Shown here: in pieces, positions 38,185 to 49,362 of the stretch
Layout of the letters: each line of letters begins with the position of its first letter
Numbering within the stretch: the first letter of the stretch is position 1
The notes under the pieces: generated by a model
Database searches by the model: none
Seen by the model: only the letters and a program-made list of their open reading frames with translations
Told to the model about the DNA's origin: nothing
Translations under genes and position numbers: made by a program
Assembly: GCF_002885955.2 (NCBI RefSeq)
Contig: NZ_POQS01000004.1
Location: 214,298 to 278,297, forward strand
Direction of reading: 5' to 3'
Source of the DNA: Achromobacter pulmonis
GTDB lineage: Bacteria > Pseudomonadota > Gammaproteobacteria > Burkholderiales > Burkholderiaceae_B
Length of the DNA stretch: 64,000 nucleotides

Positions 38185-38673
38185 ATGTCCACGTCCACCC
38201 CAACCTTGAGCCACCTGGACGAAGCCGGCCAGGTCCGCATGGTCGACGTCATCGCAAAGACGGACACCGAGCGCGTGGCCGTCGCCGCCGCCTCCGTGCG
38301 CATGAACGCCGTGGCCTACGGCCTGTTGACCCAGCCGGGCCAGGGCAAAGGCGAGGTGCTCAACACCGCGCGCGTGGCCGCCATCCTGGCCGCCAAGCGT
38401 TGCGCCGAGCTGATCCCCCTGTGCCACAGCCTGCCGCTGTCCTTCGTCGGCGTGGAGTTCGCGCTGGACGACTCGGCGCACCGCATCGACATCCTGGCCA
38501 CCTGCCGCACCAGCTACAAGACCGGCGTCGAAATGGAGGCCATGACGGCCTGCAGCGTGGCCGCGCTGACCATCTACGATATGTGCAAGGCTGCCGACAA
38601 GGGCATCGTGATCGAACAAGTTCGCCTCAAGTACAAGGCGGGAGGAAAAAGCGGTGAGTGGCGCAACGATTAA
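38185..38673 (+). CDS. moaC: Cyclic pyranopterin monophosphate synthase
   Basis: 162 residues. MoaC turns the MoaA product into cPMP, the first stable molybdopterin intermediate. Family stretches: MVDVIAKTDTERVAVA, KRCAELIPLCHSLPLSFVGVE split here as ELIPLCHSLPL, and GVEMEAMTACSVAALTIYDM. It opens a five-gene molybdenum cofactor operon and overlaps moaD by 20 bases. The upstream region against the divergent DUF748 gene has TATCAT (about 38102) as a possible -10. Confidence 0.97.
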   Translation: MSTSTPTLSHLDEAGQVRMVDVIAKTDTERVAVAAASVRMNAVAYGLLTQPGQGKGEVLNTARVAAILAAKRCAELIPLCHSLPLSFVGVEFALDDSAHRIDILATCRTSYKTGVEMEAMTACSVAALTIYDMCKAADKGIVIEQVRLKYKAGGKSGEWRND

Positions 38674-38905
38674 TCTTCTGTACTTCGCGCGCGTGGCCGA
38701 ACTGGTCGGCAAGCGCGCCGAAGCCTGGCCCCTGGAGGGCGAATCCACCGGCGCGCAGCTGCTCGCCGCGCTGGGCGAACGCTATCCCCAGCTGGCGCCG
38801 GCCGCGCGCCTGAAGCTGGCCATCAACCAGACCCACTCCAAGCCCACGGCGGTCATACGCGCGGGCGACGAGGTCGCCGTATTCGAACCCGTGACCGGAG
38901 GTTGA
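38654..38905 (+). CDS. moaD: Molybdopterin synthase small (sulfur carrier) subunit
   Basis: 83 residues from a GTG at 38654, preceded by GGAGG inside moaC. Ubiquitin-like fold ending in the required Gly-Gly (PVTGG), where the thiocarboxylate forms. NLLYFARVAELVG at the start and INQTHSKP in the middle are typical. It partners with MoaE encoded immediately after. Confidence 0.95.
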   Translation: MSGATINLLYFARVAELVGKRAEAWPLEGESTGAQLLAALGERYPQLAPAARLKLAINQTHSKPTAVIRAGDEVAVFEPVTGG

Positions 38906-38910
38906 ACGCC

Positions 38911-39393
38911 ATGATCAGCGTCCAGGAAGCCGACTTCGACGGCGCCGCGCTTACGGCCGCCCTGCGCGCAAGCGCCGGGCCGGGCGTGGGCGGCATCGTC
39001 ACTTTCGTGGGCTACGTGCGCGACTACGCGCCCGACACGCCCACCGACACGCTCTTTCTCGAACACTATCCCGGCATGTGCGAGCGCGAGCTCGAAGAGA
39101 TCGCCGCCACCGCCCGCGCGCGCTGGAACCTCGCCGGCACGGTGATCGTGCACCGCGTGGGCGCGCTCGCGCGCAACGCGCAGATCGTCTTCGTGGCGGC
39201 CGCCAGCGCCCACCGCGGCGACGCCTTCCGGGGCTGCGAATACATCATCGACGCGCTCAAGACCCGCGCGCCTTTCTGGAAGCGCGAGACCCTCGCGGGC
39301 GGCGACAGCTTCTGGGTGGAACAACGACAATCCGACCAGGACCGCACGCAGTCCTGGGATGAAGAAAGCCCCGCCACGAAGGAGCATCCATGA
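38911..39393 (+). CDS. moaE: Molybdopterin synthase catalytic subunit
   Basis: 160 residues. It transfers sulfur from MoaD to cPMP. Family motifs: GGIVTFVGYVRDY, LEHYPGMCERELEEI, VIVHRVG and the lysine-bearing KTRAPFWKRE near the C-terminus. The ATG at 38911 has GGAGG nine bases upstream; a TTG at 38902 sits on that sequence and is less likely. It overlaps the next gene by four bases (ATGA). The C-terminus is Glu/Asp-rich. Confidence 0.96.
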   Translation: MISVQEADFDGAALTAALRASAGPGVGGIVTFVGYVRDYAPDTPTDTLFLEHYPGMCERELEEIAATARARWNLAGTVIVHRVGALARNAQIVFVAAASAHRGDAFRGCEYIIDALKTRAPFWKRETLAGGDSFWVEQRQSDQDRTQSWDEESPATKEHP

Positions 39394-39911
39394 ACGAAGA
39401 ACGCCCTGTTTCGCTGGCCTGCGCCGTGCTCACGGTCAGCGATACCCGCAGCGCCGGCGACGACACCTCCGGCAACCTGCTGGCGCAGAGCCTGGCCCGC
39501 GAGGGCCACCAGTGCGTGCGGCGCGACATCGTCAGGCACGACCGCTACCAGATCCGCCGCATCCTGAGCGAATGGATCGCCGATCCGGAAGTGCAGGTCA
39601 TCATCACCAGCGGCGGCACCGGCTTCGCCCCGCGCGACCAGACCCAGGCGGCGGTGCAGCCGCTGCTGGACCGCGAGGTGCCCGGCTTCGGCGAACTGTT
39701 CCGCCAGCTCTCGCACGGCCAGATCGGCAGCTCGGCGGTCCAGTCCGGCGCCTTCGCCGGCCTCGCCAACCAGACCCTGATCTTCTGCCTGCCCGGCTCG
39801 AACAACGCCTGCGAAACCGCCTGGGAGCACATCCTGCGCGAGCAGCTCGACAGCCGCCACCGGCCCTGCAATTTCGCCACGCAATTCAAGAAACGCGAAG
39901 AAGAAGACTGA
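39390..39911 (+). CDS. moaB: Molybdopterin adenylyltransferase-type protein MoaB
   Basis: 173 residues. MogA/MoaB fold: VLTVSDTRSAGDDTSGN and the molybdopterin-binding TSGGTGFAPRDQT. It has the MoaB-like C-terminus rather than that of MogA. The protein adenylates molybdopterin before metal insertion. Start overlaps the moaE stop (ATGA). moeA follows three bases after its stop, so the two late steps of cofactor synthesis are made together. Confidence 0.94.
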   Translation: MNEERPVSLACAVLTVSDTRSAGDDTSGNLLAQSLAREGHQCVRRDIVRHDRYQIRRILSEWIADPEVQVIITSGGTGFAPRDQTQAAVQPLLDREVPGFGELFRQLSHGQIGSSAVQSGAFAGLANQTLIFCLPGSNNACETAWEHILREQLDSRHRPCNFATQFKKREEED

Positions 39912-39914
39912 CCC

Positions 39915-41120
39915 ATGCTCGATTTCGATCAAGCCCAGACCCTGCTGGCCCACGCCGCGCAGCCGCTGCAGCGCAGCAGCGAAGTCGACCTGGCCGAGGC
40001 CGCCGGCCGCGTGCTGGCCGTGGCGCTGGACGCCACCGTGGACATTCCGCCGGCCGACAACAGCGCCATGGACGGCTACGCCTTGCGCGAGGCCGACTGG
40101 ACGCCCGAGGCGCGCCTGCCGGTCCAGCAGCGCTGCTACGCCGGCGACGTGCCCGAACCGCTCAAGCCCGGCCACGCCATCCGCCTGTTCACCGGCAGCC
40201 TGATTCCGGCCGGCGCCGACAGCGTGGTCATGCAGGAAGACGCGGCCGAGGCCGACGGCAGCGTGCAGATCTCGCGCCGCCCCACGCCGGGCGAACACAT
40301 CCGCCGCCGCGGCGAGGACACCCTGGCCGGCGCGCCGCTGCTGCCCGCGGGCACGCTGCTGGAAGCCGCGCACGTGGCGCTGATGGCCTCGCAGGGCCTG
40401 GCCCGCGTGCGGGTCTACGACCGCCTGCGCATCGGCATCCTGACCACCGGCGACGAACTCGTCCAGCCCGGCCAGCCGCGCGCCGCGCAGCAGATCTACA
40501 ACTCCAACGGTCCCATGCTGGCCGCGCTGGCGCGCGGCATGGGCGCCGAGCCGGTGCACGTGCTGCATGCGCGCGACACCGAGGCGGACCTGCTGGCGGC
40601 GTTCAAGACCCTGCTGGCCGACTGCGACCTGGTGCTGACGGTGGGCGGCGTGTCGGTGGGCGAGCGCGACCTGGTCAAGCCGGCCCTGGCCACCCTGGGC
40701 GGCGAACTGGCGCTGTGGAAAGTGCGCATGAAGCCGGGCAAGCCGGTGGCGCTGGCCACCATAGACGGCAAGCCCGTGGTGAGCCTGCCCGGCAATCCGG
40801 TGTCGTCGTATGCGGTGTTCGCCATGCTGGTCTCGCCGCTGGTGCGCCGCATGCAGGGCCGCGAAACCCTGTTCCCGCCGGTCAGCCGGCTGCCGCTGCG
40901 CACCGAAGCGCCGCGCCAGGACGCGCGCGAGGAATTCCTGCGGGTGCAGCGCCGCCCGGCCGAGGACGGCGGCGCCGAACTGATCCCGTACCGCCACCAG
41001 GGCTCGGGCGTGATCAGCTCCATGCCCTGGTCCACCGGCCTGGCCCGGCTGCCCGCGGACGTGCCGGTGCACGACCGCGACCGGGTGGTCTATTACGACC
41101 TGCGCCACTGGCTGGCGTAG
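39915..41120 (+). CDS. moeA: Molybdopterin molybdenumtransferase
   Basis: 401 residues. MoeA inserts molybdate into adenylated molybdopterin. Motifs: ADNSAMDGYALR near residue 50, GDELVQPGQP, the MPT-binding TVGGVSVGERDL and KPGKPVALA, and SLPGNPVSSYAVF. Last gene of the moaC-moaD-moaE-moaB-moeA run; all junctions are short or overlapping. Convergent with moaA, with a GC hairpin across the 13-base gap. Confidence 0.96.
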   Translation: MLDFDQAQTLLAHAAQPLQRSSEVDLAEAAGRVLAVALDATVDIPPADNSAMDGYALREADWTPEARLPVQQRCYAGDVPEPLKPGHAIRLFTGSLIPAGADSVVMQEDAAEADGSVQISRRPTPGEHIRRRGEDTLAGAPLLPAGTLLEAAHVALMASQGLARVRVYDRLRIGILTTGDELVQPGQPRAAQQIYNSNGPMLAALARGMGAEPVHVLHARDTEADLLAAFKTLLADCDLVLTVGGVSVGERDLVKPALATLGGELALWKVRMKPGKPVALATIDGKPVVSLPGNPVSSYAVFAMLVSPLVRRMQGRETLFPPVSRLPLRTEAPRQDAREEFLRVQRRPAEDGGAELIPYRHQGSGVISSMPWSTGLARLPADVPVHDRDRVVYYDLRHWLA

Positions 41121-41125
41121 CGCGG

Positions 41126-41143
41126 CGGCGGCGTCAGCCGCCG
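41126..41143. terminator. Hairpin between convergent moeA and moaA
   Basis: CGGCGGC-GTCA-GCCGCCG, seven base pairs, covers the gap and the moaA stop codon (in the loop). No T tract on either side, so it is at best a weak bidirectional terminator. Confidence 0.35.
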
Positions 41144-42237
41144 ATATAGCTCATTTCGATCTTGCGCGACGGGTCCGCCATGTTGCGGCCGCGCTGCTCC
41201 GAGTAGTTGTCGGCGCGGCCGGCCCAGATGCCGGCCAGGATGCGCGCCAGTTCCTCGTCGCTGGCGCCGTCGCGCAGCGGCGCGCGCAGGTCGTAGCCTT
41301 CGTGCGCGAACAGGCACAGGAACAGCTTGCCTTCCGGCGACAGGCGCGCGCGCGTACAGCCGCCGCAGAAGGCGTGCGTGACGCTGGAGATAACCCCGAT
41401 TTCGCCGCCGCCGTCCAGGTAGCGCCAGCGTTCGGCCACGCGGCCCATCTCGCCGTCGCTGATCGGCTCGATCGGGTGGGCCGCGGCGATGCGGTCCAGC
41501 ACTTCGCGGCTGGGCACCACTTCGGCCAGGTTCCAGCCGTTGGTGTTGCCCACGTCCATGTATTCGATGAAGCGCAGGATGTGGCCGCTGTTGCGAAAGC
41601 GCTCGGCCATCGGCAGGATCTGGCCGTCGTTCAGGCCGCGCCGCACCACCATGTTGACCTTGACCGGGGCCAGCCCGGCCGCCGCCGCGGCGTCGATGCC
41701 GCGCAGCACGTCATCCGGCGTGAAGCCGCTGTCGCTCATGTCCTGGAACATGGCCGGGTCCAGCGCGTCCAGGCTGACCGTGACCCGGGTGAGCCCGGCG
41801 CGCTTGAGATCGGCAGCCTTGCGCGCCAGCACGCTGCCGTTGGTGGTGAGGGTCAGGTCCAGCGGACGGCCTTGCGGCGTGCGCAGCCCGGCCAGCAGGC
41901 CCACCAGGTTTTCCAGGTGCTTGCGCAGCAGCGGCTCGCCGCCGGTCAGGCGGATCTTTTCCACGCCCAGCTGCGTGAAGATACCGGCCAGCCGCGTGAT
42001 TTCCTCGAACGACAGCAGCGCCGAATGCGGCATGAAGGTATAGCTGCTGTCGAACACCTCGCGCGGCATGCAGTAGGTGCAGCGGAAATTGCAGCGGTCG
42101 GTGACCGAGATCCGCAGGTCGCGCAGCGGCCGCGCGCGCCGGTCGAGCGCGGGCTGGCCGTCGGGCGGCAGTTCTCCGGGGACGAGGCCGGCCGGACGGC
42201 CGTTGCGATGATCGGCAAGGAGTATCACTTTGCTCAT
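41134..42237 (-). CDS. moaA: GTP 3',8-cyclase MoaA
   Basis: 367 residues. Radical-SAM enzyme for the first step of molybdenum cofactor synthesis. The N-terminal cluster is CNFRCTYC (Cys49, Cys53, Cys56), the C-terminal cluster includes [18 protein letters not shown], and the protein ends in the conserved Gly-Gly (SYIGG). A roughly 35-residue N-terminal extension precedes the core. On the opposite strand from moaC-moeA; the ModE-type regulator gene lies seven bases upstream on the same strand, so regulator and moaA are likely one operon. Confidence 0.96.
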   Translation of the reverse strand: MSKVILLADHRNGRPAGLVPGELPPDGQPALDRRARPLRDLRISVTDRCNFRCTYCMPREVFDSSYTFMPHSALLSFEEITRLAGIFTQLGVEKIRLTGGEPLLRKHLENLVGLLAGLRTPQGRPLDLTLTTNGSVLARKAADLKRAGLTRVTVSLDALDPAMFQDMSDSGFTPDDVLRGIDAAAAAGLAPVKVNMVVRRGLNDGQILPMAERFRNSGHILRFIEYMDVGNTNGWNLAEVVPSREVLDRIAAAHPIEPISDGEMGRVAERWRYLDGGGEIGVISSVTHAFCGGCTRARLSPEGKLFLCLFAHEGYDLRAPLRDGASDEELARILAGIWAGRADNYSEQRGRNMADPSRKIEMSYIGG

Positions 42238-42244
42238 GGATGCA

Positions 42245-43345
42245 TCATATCCCGGCGCCCGGCCCCGATGGAAAGGCTTCTTGCAGGGTCTGCAGCCGTC
42301 CCGTGTCGCGCGCGTCATAACCAGCCAGCTGGCCGACATAGCCGATGTAGTCGGGGCTGCGCATGATGGAAAGCAGGCCTTGCATGGCCGCCGTCTCCAG
42401 CGCCGACTTGCGGATGGCGAAGAAATAGCGCTCGCGCACCAGCGGAATGAAGTCCAGGCCGAAGCGGCAGGCCGCGGTCTCCACCCCCATGCCGGTATCG
42501 GCCATGCCGCTGGCGATGTGCGCGGCGATGGCCATGTGGGTGAATTCGTTGGTGTCATAGCCCTGCACCTGGCCGGTCGTCACCCCCGCGCGCTGCAGCA
42601 TCAGCTCCACCAGGTGGCGGGTGCTGGAGCCGATCTGGCGGTTGACGAAACGCACGTCGGGACGCGCCAGGTCGGCCATGCCGCGTATGCCCTTGGGGTT
42701 GCCGGCCGTGACGAACAGGCCGGCGTTGCGCACCGCCAGGTGGATCAGCAGGCAGTCGTCGACGTGCAGCCACTGCGCATAGCGCGCCATGATGGGCGCC
42801 TCGAACTCGCCCTGCGGCACCTGGAAACCCGCCAGGTCGCATTCGTGGCGCTCCAGCGAGGCCAGCGCCTCGATCGCCGTGCGGTAGCGCAGCTCCAGGC
42901 CGGGCTTGCGCCCGCTCATGTGCTGCATCAGCGACTCGACCGCGAAGCCGTGGCTGGCATGCAGCCGCAGGTGCGGCCCGCTCTCGGGCAGCAGGCGCTC
43001 CAGTTCCTCCTGGAGTTCCGAGGCCATGCTTTCCAGCGTGGGCATGAGGCGCGCCTCGATGCGCCGGTTGGCCCACAGCAGGCGCTGCGCGAACGGCGCC
43101 AGCTGCGTGCCCTGGCGGCGGGCGGTGATGAGCAGCTGGGTCCCGAATATGTCCTCGAACCGCCGCAGCACGCCCCAGGCATGCCGGTACGACAGCCCGC
43201 AGGCGCGGCAGGCGCCGGCGATGTTGCCCGTGGCGTCGATGGCCGCCAGCAGCGCCAGCATGTCCTGCAAGGGCACCGCCGCCGATCCGTCCTCGCCGCC
43301 CAGCGTCCATTGCGGGCGCAGGCCGATGCGAAACTTATATGTCAT
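42245..43345 (-). CDS. ModE-type HTH regulator with PBP-like (molybdate/substrate-binding) domain
   Basis: 366 residues. The N-terminal 105 residues are a ModE-like winged helix ([33 protein letters not shown]). The rest is a periplasmic-binding-protein-like domain of the PBP_like_2 type (about 125-340), normally seen in molybdenum-linked regulators. It is divergent from the formate dehydrogenase operon, whose promoter region holds a ModE-like palindrome, and it precedes moaA. I infer that it couples formate dehydrogenase expression to molybdate, molybdopterin or formate. There is no MOP domain, so the ligand is not certain. Confidence 0.85.
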   Translation of the reverse strand: MTYKFRIGLRPQWTLGGEDGSAAVPLQDMLALLAAIDATGNIAGACRACGLSYRHAWGVLRRFEDIFGTQLLITARRQGTQLAPFAQRLLWANRRIEARLMPTLESMASELQEELERLLPESGPHLRLHASHGFAVESLMQHMSGRKPGLELRYRTAIEALASLERHECDLAGFQVPQGEFEAPIMARYAQWLHVDDCLLIHLAVRNAGLFVTAGNPKGIRGMADLARPDVRFVNRQIGSSTRHLVELMLQRAGVTTGQVQGYDTNEFTHMAIAAHIASGMADTGMGVETAACRFGLDFIPLVRERYFFAIRKSALETAAMQGLLSIMRSPDYIGYVGQLAGYDARDTGRLQTLQEAFPSGPGAGI

Positions 43346-43410
43346 TTATTTCTTATTGATGAGCCAGGTTTAGGTAGCTAGAGTACACAAATAACGCGGG
43401 CGGCTGGTGT

Positions 43411-43436
43411 TTTATATGCTTTTAACAACATATAAA
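43411..43436. promoter_or_regulatory. ModE-like palindrome in the fds promoter region
   Basis: TTTATATG (43411-43418), ten bases, CATATAAA (43429-43436), a perfect eight-base inverted repeat 49 bases before the fdsG start. It resembles the TATAT-type half-sites bound by ModE. A matching half-site, TTATATG (about 43335-43341), overlaps the start of the divergent regulator gene. Confidence 0.6.
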
Positions 43437-43484
43437 TCTCAAAAACAGGCCCCCCACACCACAGCAATACAGGAGGAGACCGAC

Positions 43485-44038
43485 GTGCAAGCGCGCGAGG
43501 CAACATCCGATCTGGCGTCCAGCGGCGGCGCCCGCGGCGGCCAGATGGCCCTGGACGCGGCCCAGGCGTCCCCCACCCCGGCCATCGCGGCCACCGCCCG
43601 CATACTGGCCCGGCTGAAAGACCAGCCCGGCCCGCTGCTGCCCGTGCTGCACGCGGTGCAGCACGAACTGGGCTGTATTCCGGCCGAGGCGGTGCAGACC
43701 ATCGCCGAGGCCCTGAACCTGTCGCGCGCCGAGGTCCACGGCGTCATCACCTTCTATCCGCATTTCCGCAGCGAACCGCCGGCGCGCCACAGGCTGGAAG
43801 TCTGCCGCGCCGAAGCCTGCCAGGCCATGGGCGGCGAACGCCTGGCCGAGCACGCGCGCGCCGCGCTGGGCTGCGATTTCCACGCCCGCTCGGCCGACGG
43901 CGCCGTGTCGCTGGAGCCGGTGTACTGCCTGGGGCTGTGCGCGCAGTCGCCGGCGGTCATGCTGGACGGCCGGCCCCGGGCCCGCGTCACCCCCGAAAAG
44001 CTGGACCGGCTGCTGGCCGGCCTGCGGGAGGCCGACGC

Positions 44039-44042
<4 letters not shown>
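43485..44042 (+). CDS. fdsG: NAD-dependent formate dehydrogenase gamma subunit
   Basis: 185 residues from the GTG at 43485, which has an excellent AGGAGGA (43471-43477); earlier in-frame starts do not. NuoE-like thioredoxin fold with four 2Fe-2S cysteines in LEVCRAEACQAMGG and VYCLGLCAQSPAVM. The first about 40 residues are low-complexity. It passes electrons within the soluble FDH and overlaps fdsB by four bases (ATGA). Confidence 0.94.
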
Positions 44043-45610
<1,568 letters not shown>

Positions 45611-45623
45611 ACCCGAGACCGCC

Positions 45624-48500
45624 ATGCTAGAAACCGTCATCAAGCGCGATCGCGACCTGGGCACGCCGGCGCGCGAATCCGCCGTCACCGTCACCCTCAC
45701 CATCGACGGCCAGGCCGTCACCGTGCCCGAGGGAACGTCGCTGATGCGCGCGGCCGCCGAGGCCGGCATCAACATCCCCAAGCTGTGCGCCACCGACAGC
45801 CTGGAGCCGTTCGGCTCCTGCCGGCTGTGCCTGGTGCAGATCGAAGGCCGCCGCGGCTATCCCGCGTCCTGCACCACGCCGGCCGAGAACGGCATGGTGG
45901 TCCATACCGAAACGCCCAAGCTGCACGACCTGCGCCGCGGCGTGATGGAGCTGTACATCTCCGATCACCCGCTGGATTGCCTGACCTGTCCGGCCAACGG
46001 CGACTGCGAACTGCAGGACATGGCCGGCGTGGTGGGCCTGCGCAACGTGCGCTACGGCTACGAGGGCGCCAACCACCTGAAAGACGCCAAGGACGAATCG
46101 AACCCGTACTTCACCTACGACCCGTCCAAGTGCATCGTCTGCAACCGCTGCGTGCGCGCCTGCGAGGAAACCCAGGGCACTTACGCGCTGACGATCTCCG
46201 GCAAGGGTTTCGAATCGCGCGTGGCGGCCGGCCAGGACCAGCCGTTCCTGGACAGCGAATGCGTGTCCTGCGGCGCCTGCGTGCAGGCCTGCCCGACCTC
46301 CACGCTGCAGGAAAAGACCGTCATCATGATGGGCCAGGCCGAGCATTCGGTGGTCACCACCTGCGCCTATTGCGGCGTGGGTTGCGGCTTCAAGGCCGAG
46401 ATGAAGGGCCAGGAAGTGGTGCGCATGGTGCCCTGGAAGGACGGCAAGGCCAACCGTGGCCATTCCTGCGTGAAGGGCCGCTTCGCCTGGGGCTACGCGA
46501 CCCACAAGGAGCGCGTGCTCAAGCCCATGATCCGCCAGCGCATCACCGACCCGTGGAAGGAAGTGTCGTGGGAAGAGGCGATCGCCTACGCGGCCTCGGA
46601 ATTCCGCCGCATCCAGGACCGCTACGGCCGCGACGCGGTCGGCGGCATCACCTCGTCGCGCTGCACCAACGAAGAAACCTGGCTGGTCCAGAAGCTGGTG
46701 CGCGCCGCCTTCGGCACCAATAACGTCGACACCTGCGCGCGCGTCTGCCACTCGCCCACCGGCTACGGCCTGAAGCAGACGCTGGGCGAATCGGCCGGCA
46801 CCCAGACCTTCGATTCGATCATGCACAGCGACGTGGTGATCGTCATGGGCGCCAACCCCAGCAGCGGCCACCCGGTGTTCGCCTCGCGCCTCAAGCGCCG
46901 CCTGCGCCAGGGCGCGCGCCTGATCGTGATCGACCCGCGCCGCATCGAGCTGGTGAGTTCGCCGCACATCAAGGCCGATTTCCATCTGCAGGTGCGCCCG
47001 GGCACCAATACCGCGCTGCTGTCGTCCATGGCCCACGTGATCGCCACCGAAGGCCTGATCGACGAAGCCTTCGTGGCCGCGCGCTGCGAGGCCAAGTCCT
47101 TCCAGCAGTGGCGCGATTTCGTGTCGCTGCCCGAGAACTCGCCCGAGGCGATGGAGGCCATCACCGGCGTGCCGGCGCAGGCCGTGCGCGGCGCGGCGCG
47201 CCTGTACGCCACCGGCGGCAACGGCTCCATCTATTACGGCCTGGGCGTGACCGAACACAGCCAGGGCTCGACCACCGTGATGGCGATCGCCAACCTGGCC
47301 ATGGCCACGGCCAACATCGGCCGCGAAGGCGTGGGCGTCAATCCGCTGCGCGGGCAGAATAACGTGCAGGGCTCGTGCGACATGGGTTCGTTCCCGCACG
47401 AACTGCCGGGCTACCGCCATATCTCCGACGACGCGGTGCGCAGCCAGTTCGAACAGGACTGGGGCGTGACCCTGCAGCCCGAGCCCGGGCTGCGCATCCC
47501 CAACATGTTCGAGGCGGCGCTGGCCGGCTCGTTCAAGGGCCTGTACTGCCAGGGCGAGGACATCGTGCAGTCCGATCCCAACACCCAGCACGTCGCGGCC
47601 TCGCTGGCGGCGATGGAGTGCATCGTGGTGCAGGACCTGTTCCTGAACGAGACCGCCAAGTACGCGCACGTGTTCCTGCCGGGCTCGTCCTTCCTGGAGA
47701 AGGACGGCACCTTCACCAACGCCGAGCGCCGCATTTCGCGCGTGCGCAAAGTGATGCAGCCCAGAAACGGCAAGTCCGACTGGGAAGTCACCGTGGCGCT
47801 GTCGAACGCGCTGGGCTACCCCATGAACTACAGCCATCCCGGCGAGATCATGGACGAGATCGCGCGGCTGACGCCGACCTTCGCCGGCGTCACCTACGAG
47901 AAGCTGGACCGCCTGGGCAGCCTGCAATGGCCGTGCAACGACGAGGCGCCCGACGGCACGCCCACCATGCACGTGGACGAGTTCGTGCGCGGCAAGGGCC
48001 GCTTCATGATCACCAAGTACGTGCCCACCGACGAGCGCAGCACGCGCCGCTACCCGCTGCTGCTGACCACCGGCCGCATCCTGTCGCAGTACAACGTGGG
48101 CGCCCAGACCCGCCGCACGCCCAACGTGGCCTGGCACAGCGAGGACCTGCTGGAACTGCATCCGCAGGACGCCGAGGACCGCGGCGTGCGCGACGGCGAC
48201 TGGGTCGGCGTGCAGAGCCGCGCCGGCGAGACCGTGCTGCGCGCCACGATCACCGACCGGGTGCAGCCGGGCGTGGTGTACACCACCTTCCACTTCCCCG
48301 AATCGGGCGCCAACGTGGTCACCACCGACAGCTCCGACTGGGCCACCAACTGCCCCGAGTACAAGGTCACCGCCGTGCAGGTCACGCGCGTGTCCCAGCC
48401 CTCGGAATGGCAGCGCGAGTGGTCGCGCTTCGCCGACATCCAGCACAAGCTGCTGCGCGAACGCGAACGCGAAGACGCCGCCGCGCTGGCCGGCAAATAA
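45624..48500 (+). CDS. fdsA: NAD-dependent formate dehydrogenase catalytic alpha subunit
   Basis: 958 residues. In order: an N-terminal 2Fe-2S ferredoxin domain (about 20-100; CRLCLVQIEG), a His/Cys cluster region (HPLDCLTCPANGDCELQ), two 4Fe-4S motifs (CIVCNRCVRACEE and CVSCGACVQACPTS), a further cluster before the molybdopterin domain (CAYCGVGCG), then the bis-MGD domains. The metal ligand is Cys375 in CARVCHSPTG, encoded by TGC (46746-46748), so it is the cysteine, not selenocysteine, form. Cytoplasmic, oxygen-tolerant type of enzyme by family. It needs FdhD, the next gene, for activation. Confidence 0.97.
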   Translation: MLETVIKRDRDLGTPARESAVTVTLTIDGQAVTVPEGTSLMRAAAEAGINIPKLCATDSLEPFGSCRLCLVQIEGRRGYPASCTTPAENGMVVHTETPKLHDLRRGVMELYISDHPLDCLTCPANGDCELQDMAGVVGLRNVRYGYEGANHLKDAKDESNPYFTYDPSKCIVCNRCVRACEETQGTYALTISGKGFESRVAAGQDQPFLDSECVSCGACVQACPTSTLQEKTVIMMGQAEHSVVTTCAYCGVGCGFKAEMKGQEVVRMVPWKDGKANRGHSCVKGRFAWGYATHKERVLKPMIRQRITDPWKEVSWEEAIAYAASEFRRIQDRYGRDAVGGITSSRCTNEETWLVQKLVRAAFGTNNVDTCARVCHSPTGYGLKQTLGESAGTQTFDSIMHSDVVIVMGANPSSGHPVFASRLKRRLRQGARLIVIDPRRIELVSSPHIKADFHLQVRPGTNTALLSSMAHVIATEGLIDEAFVAARCEAKSFQQWRDFVSLPENSPEAMEAITGVPAQAVRGAARLYATGGNGSIYYGLGVTEHSQGSTTVMAIANLAMATANIGREGVGVNPLRGQNNVQGSCDMGSFPHELPGYRHISDDAVRSQFEQDWGVTLQPEPGLRIPNMFEAALAGSFKGLYCQGEDIVQSDPNTQHVAASLAAMECIVVQDLFLNETAKYAHVFLPGSSFLEKDGTFTNAERRISRVRKVMQPRNGKSDWEVTVALSNALGYPMNYSHPGEIMDEIARLTPTFAGVTYEKLDRLGSLQWPCNDEAPDGTPTMHVDEFVRGKGRFMITKYVPTDERSTRRYPLLLTTGRILSQYNVGAQTRRTPNVAWHSEDLLELHPQDAEDRGVRDGDWVGVQSRAGETVLRATITDRVQPGVVYTTFHFPESGANVVTTDSSDWATNCPEYKVTAVQVTRVSQPSEWQREWSRFADIQHKLLREREREDAAALAGK

Positions 48501-48514
48501 GGCCGCGAACCGCC

Positions 48515-49345
48515 ATGATGTCCCTGCCCTTCCCCGCTCCCGCCGCCCGCGCCGACTGCGCGCGGGTGCCCATCACCCGCCTGCGCGCGGGCGCCTTCGG
48601 CGCCGGCGCCGAGGACTACGTGGCCGAGGAAACCCCGGTGGCCCTGGAGTTCAACGGCATCAGCCACGCCACCATGCTGGCGACGCCGGCCGACCTGGAG
48701 GACTTCGCGCTGGGCTTCGCGCTGTCCGAAGGCATCGTCGCCGGCGTCCATGACGTGCGCGGCATGGACCTGCTGCCGCGGCCCGACGGCATCGTGGTGC
48801 AGGTGGAAATCTCCAGCGCCTGCGAGGCGCGTCTCAAGGCCCGCCGGCGCGCGCTGGCCGGGCGCACCGGCTGCGGGCTGTGCGGCGTGGAAACGCTGCC
48901 CGAAGTGCTGCGTCCCGTCGCGCCGCTGGCCCGCGCCGCGCCGGTGCGCGTGCAGGCGGTGCTGGCCGCCATGCGCGCCATGCGCGCGCGCCAGGCGCTG
49001 CATGAATTGACCGGCGCCACCCACGCCGCGGGCTGGGCCGGCGCCGACGGCGCGCTGGCGCTGGTGCGCGAGGACGTGGGCCGCCACAACGCCCTGGACA
49101 AGCTCATCGGCGCCCTGGCGCGCCAGGGCATGCGCGCCGACGCCGGCATCGCCGCGGTGACCAGCCGCGCCAGCTTCGAAATGGTGCAGAAGACGGCGGC
49201 GGCCGGCATCGGCGTGCTGGCGGCCGTGTCCGCGCCCACCTCGCTGGCCATCCGCCTGGCGCAGGACGCCAACCTGACCCTGCTGGGATTCCTGCGCGGC
49301 GACGACGCCACGCTGTACTCCCATCCCGAGCGCATCGTCACCTGA
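48515..49345 (+). CDS. fdhD: Formate dehydrogenase accessory sulfurtransferase FdhD (FdsC)
   Basis: 276 residues. FdhD/FdsC carries sulfur from the cysteine desulfurase to the molybdenum cofactor of FDH. The catalytic pair is Cys120 and Cys123 in GCGLCGVE. EETPVALEFNGISHATMLAT, DLEDFALGFALSEG and EDVGRHNALDKLIG are other family marks. Two adjacent ATGs (48515 and 48518) are possible starts. It is in the middle of the fds operon, 14 bases after fdsA and 17 bases before fdsD. Confidence 0.95.
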   Translation: MMSLPFPAPAARADCARVPITRLRAGAFGAGAEDYVAEETPVALEFNGISHATMLATPADLEDFALGFALSEGIVAGVHDVRGMDLLPRPDGIVVQVEISSACEARLKARRRALAGRTGCGLCGVETLPEVLRPVAPLARAAPVRVQAVLAAMRAMRARQALHELTGATHAAGWAGADGALALVREDVGRHNALDKLIGALARQGMRADAGIAAVTSRASFEMVQKTAAAGIGVLAAVSAPTSLAIRLAQDANLTLLGFLRGDDATLYSHPERIVT

Positions 49346-49362
49346 ACCGGACTACACCACGC

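Noticed and set aside
46746..46748. Possible selenocysteine at the formate dehydrogenase active site
   Set aside because: The codon is TGC, a plain cysteine, in CARVCHS, so no recoding is needed.
45627..48446. A 939-codon open frame opposite fdsA
   Set aside because: It is the antisense shadow of a very well conserved molybdoenzyme gene, with His/Arg/Gly-rich sequence and no ribosome binding site.
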